The notes under the pieces: generated by a model
Seen by the model: only the letters and a program-made list of their open reading frames with translations
Database searches by the model: none
What the model was told of the DNA's origin: nothing
Position numbers and translations under genes: made by a program
Shown: piece after piece, positions 37,601 through 48,900 of the stretch
Position numbering within the stretch: the first letter of the stretch is position 1
How the letters are laid out: each line of letters starts with the position of its first letter
Source: Lichenostomus cassidix
Lineage: Eukaryota > Chordata > Aves > Passeriformes > Meliphagidae
NCBI GenBank assembly: GCA_008360975.2
Contig: CM039184.1
Coordinates: forward strand, 48,884,797-48,948,796
Direction of reading: 5' to 3'
DNA: 64,000 nt

Positions 37601-39951
37601 CAAAGCCACAGACTAAATCTGAAGAGTCAAAAGGCTCTCGTTTATCCCCACAATCATCTGATGGTAAAACAGCAAGAGAATTGGTTGATACAACTTCGCC
37701 TTTGAAACGTGGCTCTAGGCCTGGGTCTCTGAAACAAAAAGAAGAGATTGCTGTAAAGGGAAGAGGTGCTCATAATTCACAGTTAAGAGAAAATGCAGCT
37801 TCAGGGAAAGAAGAGAAGACAACACCAAAGAAGGAGAAGGTTTCTCCCAAGAAGACTGAGGTAGGAGCTATCAAAATTAATTTAGATGTCTTGGTGGAGT
37901 TTGCAGGAAAATAGTTTTCGTTTATTATAGGTGTCACTGTTTTAACTTGGTACTTTGAATCTCCTGGGCAGCTTTTAAGGATTTGAATTCTGGAAAGGCT
38001 CTTAAATTCCTTCTTTACAGCAGTTGTAAAACTGTGAGGAAGAAATTAGCTGGAAAAGTGTAAATGAAATACGTGAAGGATCTGAGGTTCTCCAGTGCTC
38101 ATTGAGGTGTGCAGGTGCACTGCAAAAATGAGTTCTGTGCTTTTTCATGTTTAACTTTGCTAAAAAACCCCACAGAATGCAGGAATTCCAATGCTTAGAG
38201 TGAAAATATACTGTTTATGTGAGAATGGTGACCCTGAGGGTCTATTCTGTGGTTAGAATCATAGGTGGCATTGTTTAGGGATTTATATTTCTCTCCCTAG
38301 TCTCCTGTTTTTTCTTATTATTGATACATTATGTAGGAATATAATTTATTTTTATTTTATCTGAGTCAATAACTGTATTTGTTGAACACTGGCAGTTATT
38401 TATAACATTAAAATGTACTTTTTAATCATAGTGTACAAAGTACCCCATTTTGACAATTAAATAACAGTTGTAATTAGAAGGGAGAGCCTGCACCTCCTTT
38501 TGAGGTGAGATTTTAACAGTTGCTTGCTGACTAAGAAGCTTAAGTGTTTCTTAAAGTCTGCTTCATAGTATTTCTACTTTTATGTAAGTATAGATCTCAA
38601 ATTAAATAGGATGTGAATTTAAAGTGACAATTTATGAGTTAAGTGAGCATGTACATGTGCAATAGACAAATCTTCAGAAACCTGACAATAAACAGTGAGT
38701 ACATATTTTTTTAAACTCTCAGGTTTTTGAATATTTTTAAAAGGAACAAGAAAAAATACCTTAAAACACAAGCACCAAAAGCAAAGCAAGCTTTAGTATT
38801 GCATATTAATAGATTAAAAACAAGCATTATAACTTACTTTTCCTTTGGTGCATGACATTGTCTCAAACTGTGATGCTTGGGTTTGTTTTCCTGCTTTAAT
38901 ACATGTAATAAGTATATTTTTTTTCCCTCTCCTGACCCAGTCTGTAAGTCCTGAGGACTCTGAAAAGAAGCGAAACAATTACCAAGCTTACCGAAGCTTC
39001 CTTAATCGTGAGGGTCCAAAAGCACTGGGTTCCAAAGAGATACCTCAGGTAAGTTTGGCTACAGCAGGATTTTATATATAAAGTGGAGTGTTTCATAGAC
39101 TTACTGCTGTAAGTGGTTTAACAGGTATCAACTAAACTGTTTAAAGACTGGTCTTTTTTTTCCAGTAGGAAGCATGTATTGGAAAAACCTAAATTATAAC
39201 GCAAAGCAGTGACTGAATGTAAGGAAGCATACTCAGTAATTATATTCAGAACTTGGTTTAGGGAGTCATGATGATCAAAAAGATACTGGTCTTAAGAGTT
39301 CAAGATTGCTGTCACTTGTTTGACTGACATGCTACACTTGAAGCACACCGTGCTACAAGTATGATCAGTCAGGTAAACAATGTGTGAAGTTTTGTTGGCA
39401 GCTATTGCCATTAATGGCTTTAGAACTTTTAGAACTATTACCTAGCTAGGTATGATTAGTCCTGTTTTTAAATTTTCATAGGGTACTTGACATGGTAGAG
39501 AGTTAAAAAAGCTGATGGTGAAGAGCTATTTGGTAGAATTGCATCAGTAATGGCATTTTCTGCAATGCTCTGGTTCTCAGGGAGCCGAAAACTGCTTGGA
39601 AGGCCTGACATTTGTAATTACTGGCGTTCTGGAGTGTATTGAAAGAGATGAGGCCAAGTCTCTGATTGAACGTTACGGGGGAAAGGTAACTGGCAATGTC
39701 AGCAAGAAGACAAATTACCTGGTGATGGGGAGAGACTGCGGCCAGGCCAAACGGGAGAAGGTGAGTGTGTTCCTGTGCCTGGCTGGAGGCAAACTGAAAC
39801 TGAATTGTTCTTGTCTTAACTGGTATTTCTGGTATCCCTGCCAAAAGGAAGCAGTACTAACAATGTGTTTTTAAAACAAAGAGTTGCTGAGTGGTTGCCA
39901 GCTTTGTTTTATTTCTAGTTCTGTGCATACATCCACATGCATGTATATATA

Positions 39952-39985
<34 letters not shown>

Positions 39986-42900
39986 AAATATATATATATG
40001 TATATGTGTGTGTGTGTGTGTATATATATATAATATATATATGTATATATGTGTGTGTGTGTATATATATATATACACATTATCTCTTGTTGTTGTGTTC
40101 CAAGTCATAGTTTTTACTGGAAAACACTTTGAAATGGATTATGTAACTCCTAACATAACTTGACTTTTACATTTAATTCTATTTTTTCTTTTGCTCCAGG
40201 CATCAGCTTTAGGTACCAAAGTTATTGATGAGGATGGTCTATTTGAGCTTATTCGAACTATGCCAGGCAAAAAGTCCAAATATGAGCTGGCAGCTGAAAC
40301 AGAGGTACGTTCATAATAAACTTTGGGGATTTGGGGGTTTTTTTTGTTTGTTTTTTTTTTTTTTTTTTTTTTGCTTTGCTTTGTTTTTAATTGAAAGGAG
40401 TCTGTCTTCTTTTCCAGTAATAGTAACACCACAATCATCAGTGTGACTTTCTAGGTTAAAGGTATTGAAAGTGAAAATTTTATGTTTGTGCATAAGACAA
40501 ACTACTCTACTTGGGAGCTATAGGTTATTTTCCCACTCTGACATTATTCTGCGTTTGAGGTACCTGACAGAGTGGGTATTTGTATCTCCTTAGATGTATC
40601 AGGTTTAAACAATGAGTATTTGTTTATTCTGTGAAATAAGTAATTGTGACTGATCCCATGAGGTACCCAGACAGACCCAATTTAAAACTGTAATGTAAAC
40701 ATGGGGCAACTGTATGTAAACTATATGTATAGTACATAACAGATCTTGTCTTTCTGTGGTACTTGAATTAAGAATATTCAAGCTAATTTTTTCAGGCAAT
40801 ACCAAAAAAGAGGTAACAAGTTTTTTGTGCACATTTAAATTTAGATTGTAGTGGCTGATAAAGTGGTAATACAATCTCTGTTAGCTCTAGCATGTGGTGC
40901 ATTCAGTACAGCTGTTGCTCTGGAACTTCTGATATGGCTAGACATGACTTGTGTATGCAAAGATACCATTAGTATCCTAGAAAAAGCAACTCTAAGCTTA
41001 TTAGCTGAATACTTTCACTCTCTTTGAATTGTTTTGGGTTGAATAACTTCTGCAAGTGTTGTTTTCCAATAGCTTCATGGGTGTCTGACCCATGTGTTCC
41101 AACCTGACAGTCATCAGTTTAGCATTGTATAATGATGCCTCAGGCTTTGTGAGTAAGGGGACTGCTTTTGGAATGACCAGAACACTTCCTGCCTCTTATC
41201 TGTGGGTTTTGCTACAGAGCCCAGTGACACTGTGCTTAGCAGTGCTTTATTTCTCAGACAGTATTTCTATATCTGCTCTCGAAGATTTTTTTAAATCAAT
41301 ACATAAACTTTGTTGCTTTCTAAACACTCCTATAATTGTGTAAATAAACATGCTGTTTATTTACCATATTTTTTTCTTAAATTTCTTTTTAATTTTCTTT
41401 TATTTTCTTACGGCAAAGAACATGGAAGCAAGACCTAAAAGGACACCGCAGAAAGCTGAAGCAGGAAAAAGGAATTTTAGCCCCTACAAAAGGGAAGCTA
41501 ATAATAAAAAATACAAGTCTACTCCAGAAAAAGAAGATACTGTCAGATCTGTCAAGAAGGAAACCACTGCTGCTCGAAAGCTTACAGACTTTAAACGTCA
41601 GACTGTAGAGGAGAAAGAAGCCCCAAAGCTTAAGGGCAACTTGATTTCTGAGGTTAATGAAGATGGAACAGAGAGATTGCTATGGGTAGATAAATACAAG
41701 CCTACATCTCTTAAGGCAATTATTGGACAGCAGGGTGAGCAAAGCTGTGCCAACAAACTGCTTCGATGGCTCAGAAATTGGCACAAGAATACCTTGGAAA
41801 ATGGACAAGGTGATTTGCCTGGTTAACTTTTCTCTGTGTTCTTCCATGCTAATCGTGCTGCTTGCTTCCCTGGACCAGTGAGGGCTTTGGTGGTAGCAGA
41901 GCAACTCTAGAAATCAGGAGTAAGGTGCAGTCAGATGCATTTTGAGCAGCAGTTTGGCCTGGGTTTTTTGTTGCAGTAGTTGTTAATTTACTACCCACCT
42001 CCCCACCTCAGAAAAAGAGCAGAAAAATGTGTCTCGAAAGATTTTCTTTCCCAAGCCCTAGGTTTCATTTTTACAGAAGAAACCAAAATAACCTAGCAGT
42101 GATGTATCTAAAAATGGCCTTGCATTGAGCCTATTGATTTCTTCCTCAGCAAGAGGAATTAGGTTAGGCATTGCCAATGGTGAAGATACAGGATAACAGC
42201 AGATCTTAAGGGCTGCTGTCATGCATGGGGATGAATTGTCAAGGCCTTGGCTGTGGCAAGTAGTGCATGTGTCAAGTAGACAGTTTGTTATCCCACAGAC
42301 AGGGATTTCTAAGTTTAAAATAGGGTTTATGTTTTAGTTCAGCCGTAGTGGGTAGTGGGGTTTTTGTGTGTGGTGTGTTTGGGGTTAGTGTAGGTTTGTG
42401 GTAGAGTGTGGGTTTGGTGGTGTTTTTGGGTTTTTTATGTGTATGATATGGTTGTGAGAAAATTGCTGAAATAGTTGTATTACATTAATAGCGCTTTTTG
42501 GTATTTTTCAGTTCAAAATCACTGCAAGTCATAAACTAAGCAGGTTTAAGCTGCTTTTCCTCAAGTTAGGATGCAGCTGTGTATGCATCTTTGGATGTTT
42601 TCTTAGCAGGCATTAAATGAGGAAAAATTCCAATGGTGCTTGGTATCTTCAGAAGCATGCAGTTTGTTTTATAATTACATACCTAGGTAAAATATGGAGT
42701 CTTTTTTGGTTTTTTTAATAGCAAAACCCAATAAAACTGGAAGCAAAGATGATGGGACAGGTTTTAAAGCAGCATTACTTTCTGGTCCACCTGGAGTTGG
42801 TAAAACTACTACAGCTGCTTTGGTTTGTAAGGTGAGTTCATAGTAATGGTTGTTCACAGTACTTTTTGTTACATATTAATTCTGTATCTGGATACAGATA

Positions 42901-45900
42901 CAGTGTCCAGGTGGGAATGTTGTATATGACCAGGGTCTTCTCTCAGCCAAGTCGCACCTGCTCAGAACAGGGTTACAGGTGAAAATATGTGGCTGTTTAG
43001 ATACCTATATCATTCAAGGAGAGAATGTACCAATGGGTGTCTGCGTTTCTTTCTGCTACATTGAGGGGAAGCATATCGCAGTATGTTGAACAATTGGAAA
43101 TGTTCTTCAAAAATTGTGAGCATTCAGCCCTAGTTCTGCAGGTCAGAGCATATTTGCACTAAATTTAGTGGGAGTCAAATTCTGGAAAGCTTTTTGAAAG
43201 CTTAAGGTCATGGTTTTTATGTATCTGACAAAGAGATCTTTCCTAGATTTCTTCTAAATTGAAATGCTGCTTTAAGGTGAGAGAAATTGACAGGGCTATG
43301 TGCCCATTTCTGAATCTCAGTTTAGGTTTTATGGAGTACACAACTCTTAATGCTCCTCCCCCTCTGCCTCCCCACACTGCATGCCTTAGAGCTTTATGCC
43401 AACAAGTTGATGCCACACCTAGAACTAGACTTCCAGAAAAGATGAATGTGCTGTATTGGACTCATTTCTATTTCTGGTTTCCAACCTGGCTTGCTCTCAG
43501 CTGCCTCAGGACTCTGCAGAGCATTTCTGTGTGCCACAGGAAATGCCAACAAAACAGACCAGGGCTGTATGTGCTCAGTGCTGTGCTCTGGCTGCCTCTG
43601 GCAGGAGAGTTTGCTGATAAAGGAGAAGCTGGGTTAAGTTGTGTCAGGGACTGACTGCAGTGTTAGTGCTGCTGGGGGAGCCATTGGTTTCCTATTGGTT
43701 AAATAGTTAAAAGCATCTCTTTCCTGCAGCTTTCAGGGCCATGTGGTATGTTTCTTTGTTATGCAGCTGGAAATACCATGGAGCTTAGCCAGCCTTGGCT
43801 CAGACTTTGTTTCTATCCCTTCTGGCAGTTGTGTTAATCTTCCAGAACTTAAAATGTGCCACTGACTTCAATGCTTCCCCAGACTCCTCAATTAAAACAA
43901 AACCAAAACCAACCAAACAAAAAAAACCCCTACCAACCAACCAAAAAAAAACCCAACAAAAAAACCTCATGAAAACAAAAACAAAAAAAAACCAAAACAA
44001 AAAAGAAGGAATCTCTTTTGGGCCTATCTGTTCCATGCATGGTTATAAATATTTTTGAATTGCCAGAGAAAAGGAGTGTAAGGGGAGAAAGGAATGGAAA
44101 GCTGTATGATTTTTCACTGATCTGTGTTCTCACTTTGTATGGTTTATGTGTTTGGACCAGGAACTGGGATACAGCTACGTGGAGCTGAATGCCAGTGACA
44201 CTCGCAGCAAGAACAGCCTAAAGGAAGTAGTTGCTGAATCACTTAACAACACCAGCATCAATGACTTCTATCATGGTGCGTCTGTTGTTTGAAGGAGCAT
44301 TTCTGTTGTATGAAGAGTCTGGTTACAGGAGGGACAGAGCTTCCTTATTACACAACAGTGTTAGGAATTTACCATGCTTGTCACGTGGAGGGATCTGGCT
44401 CTAATAGGGATGGGTTCATGTAGCAAGTTGTTATATTTCTTCTTCAATTTAGAATTAAATCCTGCTACTCCTAGAATGAGTTGTTAAACTGTACAAACAA
44501 CTTCAGAACTCTGCAGTTGCTCCTCTGTTCCATGGGACTTGTTCCTAAGAAGATGATGTGAGGTTATAGTCTGGTCTATGAACACAGATTCATGTGATCA
44601 AGTTGCAGAGCCACCACCTCAGTTGCCTAGGATGGGATTACCTTATTTATAAAGCATTGGATAAAACTCTGAGCAAGACTCCCTTATTCCCATCTCATTT
44701 TCTTATCCATATTCATTTTCAGGCACATCCTCATCAGTTAGCGGGAAACATGTATTGATCATGGATGAAGTGGATGGTATGGCAGGCAATGAAGACAGAG
44801 GAGGGATTCAGGTGAAGCCACCATAGTTCTGTCTAATGCCATTGCCAAGAGTGCACACCACACATAGCACAAAATGTTCAAACCACTCTAATGTCCTTAA
44901 CCCATGGTCCTTAAACAAATGCCTGCAGAGTACAGTCTGATGTGTTTTAGAAGCTTGTCTTTGTGTAAGAACTGTGCACTGGTAGAGGGGGAAAAAGGAT
45001 ACTTGTGTAGAAGCCTGGAGTGATGAACTTGGGTGTGTGCACTTTGGAACAGGTAAATTTATTCTAAGGTCTCTCTAAGATGACATCTACCTGCAGTGGG
45101 AGGTTCATAATGTGGCTGGGACTATTGCACTTTTGCATAGGGAGTAGGGAGTAACACTGAGTAACTAATGTGTGGCATAGGCAGCAGCATCCCTTTTTCT
45201 CTTTAGTAGCTCCTGTTTTAGCTTCTGAAGATTTCCTATGGTCACATGCAGTACTTTGACAGTAAGGGGCATAGAGATCTTTAGCTCAGATGCAGACATT
45301 TCCATTGCAGGAATATGAAACTGAACTGAGTTTCACTTTCATTACAGCGGGCAGAGTTTGTTCTGGCAAGCCTCAGGGTTGAGCTCTTTGAGCAGGAACG
45401 AGCTGATCTTTTTACTTTCTGCTTCTTCATTCTTTGTGGCAGGGTGCAGCCTGAAAGCTGTGTGCTTCCTCTGGGCATAAGCCAGGTCAAACTGGCCTTT
45501 GGAGAAATGAGTCTAGTTCTGCAGGTGGACAGCTCTATTTTTGGGCTATTGGTCTTCATTGCTACTTGAAGAATGGTCCAAACATGATTGATGGAAGACA
45601 TAGACAGTGGAAGTGGTTAGGCAGCAGATCTCTTGCAGCTGAATGGAACAGCGAGTGACAAAAGTAGGCAAGGGGGCTAAGTGTGCACTGTGTAGAAATG
45701 CGATTCCAGCAGGAGGAGTTTTATAGACTTGGTAAGGATCTGTAAAGGATCTGATTTAAGGCAGGGACTAATGCTGGTTGGTATGACATTCTAATCATTC
45801 TTATTATCCAGGTTATCTGATGTAATTGTAATGTGTTTAAATTACAGGAGTTGATTGGTTTGATTCGACACACAAAGATACCCATTATTTGTATGTGCAA

Positions 45901-48900
45901 TGATCGCAGCCACCCTAAAATGCGGTCCTTGGTCCACTACTGTTTGGATCTTCGTTTCCAGAGACCTCGTCTAGAACAGATTAAGGTAAGCAGGCTGTGG
46001 CTTTATGGACTGGACTGAATGACCATCAGGAAGTTCACTTTTCATGCAGCAGAGTTTATTCAGAACTGCACACACCACTTAATGGATCATCTCAGTGAGT
46101 AACTGCTTTTCAGAGCAGAGTTGTCTGAGTTTTTCTTCGCAAAGCCTTCTGGGTTTTAGATGTCTGTCCTAAAAATGTATCCAAAATGGGTTTTGATAAA
46201 TTAACAAGCTCTTTTTTACACCAGTGGTAAACAATAGTTTATGTTTATGAAAGAAAGTTCAAGCTATATGTGCTTTAAAAATTTAGAAAAACATGTAGTG
46301 TTCTTTCATAGAACTGTCAGTGTGTTCTGCAGGGGGGAGAATTCATAAGAATTCTCTAGTGACAGTTTGTCAATTGTGATTACAGGGTGCCATGATGTCT
46401 ATTGCATTTAAAGAAGGTTTAAAAATTCCCCCGCCTGCTATGCAAGAGATAATCCTGGCAGCAAATCAGGACATCAGACAGGTCAGTACCCATTCAGCAC
46501 CCGTGATCGTTCAGATAGCAGATTATATACATTGACTTCAAAGAATTTGAACAGTATTTCTGTGTATAAAGATCTGACTGTTTCTGCTTGAGTCTTCCAT
46601 TTAAATTCCATTATGCTACCAAATTGTAAATTTTGTTCTTTAGGTTTTACATAATCTTAATATGTGGTGTGCAAAAGATAAATCATTGACTTATGATGAC
46701 GCTAAAACAGATGCCAACAGAGCCAAAAAGGACATCAAACTGGTAAGTGTAAAATACTGGATTGGCTTTTATTGTCATACTGTGATATAATCACTAGGCC
46801 TTATAGGCATCTTTTGAACTGGAGCACTGAACTAAAGCCTAGATGCCAAGAGCTATCACATTTGCCACAAATAGATGAAGAGTAGTAAATCAAGGACTGA
46901 GTATGTATTTTGATGTACTGGGCTCCTATGTAAGATGCAGTTATGAAGCTCATAGTTCTCATCCTTTGTCTTCTGTTTAGGATATAATTCTCTTAATATC
47001 AAAAGTAAAACACAGTTCTTAAAACTGGTAAATTCTGGGGTGGAAATACCGAATGTGGAGCTTGGACTGATGAGTCAAGATACCCCTTGGTACTAATTTT
47101 GTTACTGTGCTGTGTCTTACTTTTCGTGTTGACCTTCTACCCACTGACTTCTTGAAATGCCATTTATTTAGGGCCCTTTTGATGTTGTCCGGAAGGTTTT
47201 CGCTACTGGAGAGGAGGCTGCTCGTATGTCTCTTATAGACAAATCAGACCTTTTCTTCCACGATTATTCGCTAGCACCTCTCTTTGTCCAAGAGAACTAT
47301 GTGCATGTCAAACCAGTTGCTGCTGGGTGAGTTACTCCAAACCCTAAACTGACAAAGCCCAAAGGCTTTTGTGTCAGGGAGTCAAAGTAGACTAAAACCT
47401 GTCTGGATATTTCTGCTTTGTAATAGAGTCAACTTCATTTTTTTTCCAGAGGTAATTTAAAAAAGCACTTGATGCTCTTGAGTAGAGCAGCTGATAGTAT
47501 ATGTGATGGTGATATTGTAGACAAGCAGATTCGTAGCAAGCAGAACTGGAATCTTCTTCCAACACAGGTGAGCACTTGACACTCATTTTATGGTTTAGGG
47601 GTTGTGTCAGTATAATTATATGACATGTGTAGTTCATACTTCCACTGGTGATCAGAAGTTTCCCGTATCCATATTGTTCAGCCCATGCCACAACATGAAA
47701 TGAAGTCTTCTGAGACTTTGAAAAGTTGGACTCTTGTCACGAAGCATAGGAGCACACGGTGTCTATCACTTGTGCAGTTACAAGCCTACTCTGTGCTTCC
47801 TCTCACCAGGGCAGGATTTCTCCCAAAGCATAGAGAACTGAAGCTTTGTCACTGTACTTCTTACAGTGCTCACTGAAACATTGACAAGACTTTTACTTAA
47901 AGGATTATGACTTGCATCAGAGAATGCATTGTAGGTGAAGTTGGAATGCACCTCTGGAGGTCATCTAGTTCACACCCCTGCTCAGTACAGGTGCAAAGAG
48001 CTGAATTGCTTAGGAACATAGCTAGCTGACTTGATGTAGATTTACAGCGTTCTTGGGAAATGTCTCCTTCACTATGTTTGTTGGAGATCACAGCACTTGT
48101 TCATGTGAAGTCAGCTTGTTGACTGCACTTTACAATGGACAGGAAAATTGGACAGGTTTGGGTTTTTTTTCATGACTTTTGAAGCTCAGATAATTTCAGA
48201 TATTTTAAAACATAGTAAGAAACAGAGTGGTACAAGAGGTGAAGCTGTAATCCAAAAGGGATTGAACAGAAACAAGCAATTGAGAGAGTTCTCTTACAAT
48301 GAGCTGTTTTCACTGTGGCCCTGCACTGACTACCCCTCTTCCCTGGGGACAGTGCAGTGCAGGACAGTGTGTCATGGTGTCCATGAGACTTTCAGTGCGA
48401 TTTGAGTTTGGCATGTGTGTTACTTTTTCAGGCTATTTATGCAAGTGTTCTCCCAGGAGAGCTGATGAGAGGTTACATGTCCCAGTTTCCTGTCTTTCCC
48501 AGCTGGCTGGGGAAATTTTCATCCACAGGCAAACATGATCGTATCATTCAAGAACTGGCAATGCACATGAGTCTCAGGTAGTACTGACATTCCTCTGATA
48601 CAGTTCTTTCTTGTGCAGTTCATTACCTACCATTAATTCCTTGCTGTGCTTGTTGCAAACAAGTGACACATTCATATGTTCTGTGAATGTGCTCCTATGT
48701 TGTTGGTAATCTGCTGTTAAGCACTTTTCTCAGTGCTTAATCTGAACAACAGTCAAACTGGAAACACTTGCATTTGTTATCTCTAATGCAGGTATGGCAA
48801 AAGGAATGGCACAGTACAACTTGCTATTTGCTCTTAGGGCAGCTGATTGTCAATTTGCTGAGGGCCTCCTTACCTACTTGTTCTTGTGTTTAGAAGTCTG

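Larger units (their letters stand above)
34393..38940 (+). other. RFC1: RFC1 introns 5-9
   Basis: Intron 5 34393-35122, 6 35198-36972, 7 37051-37375, 8 37464-37558, 9 37861-38940. Intron 8 is only 95 bp. Nothing beyond splice signals was recognised. Confidence 0.8.
39049..44160 (+). other. RFC1: RFC1 introns 10-14
   Basis: Intron 10 39049-39580, 11 39761-40199 (TG/TA microsatellite), 12 40305-41418 (T-rich run), 13 41810-42721 (T/G-rich tract), 14 42832-44160 (A/C-rich tract). Exons between them are listed separately. No other genes are seen. Confidence 0.8.
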
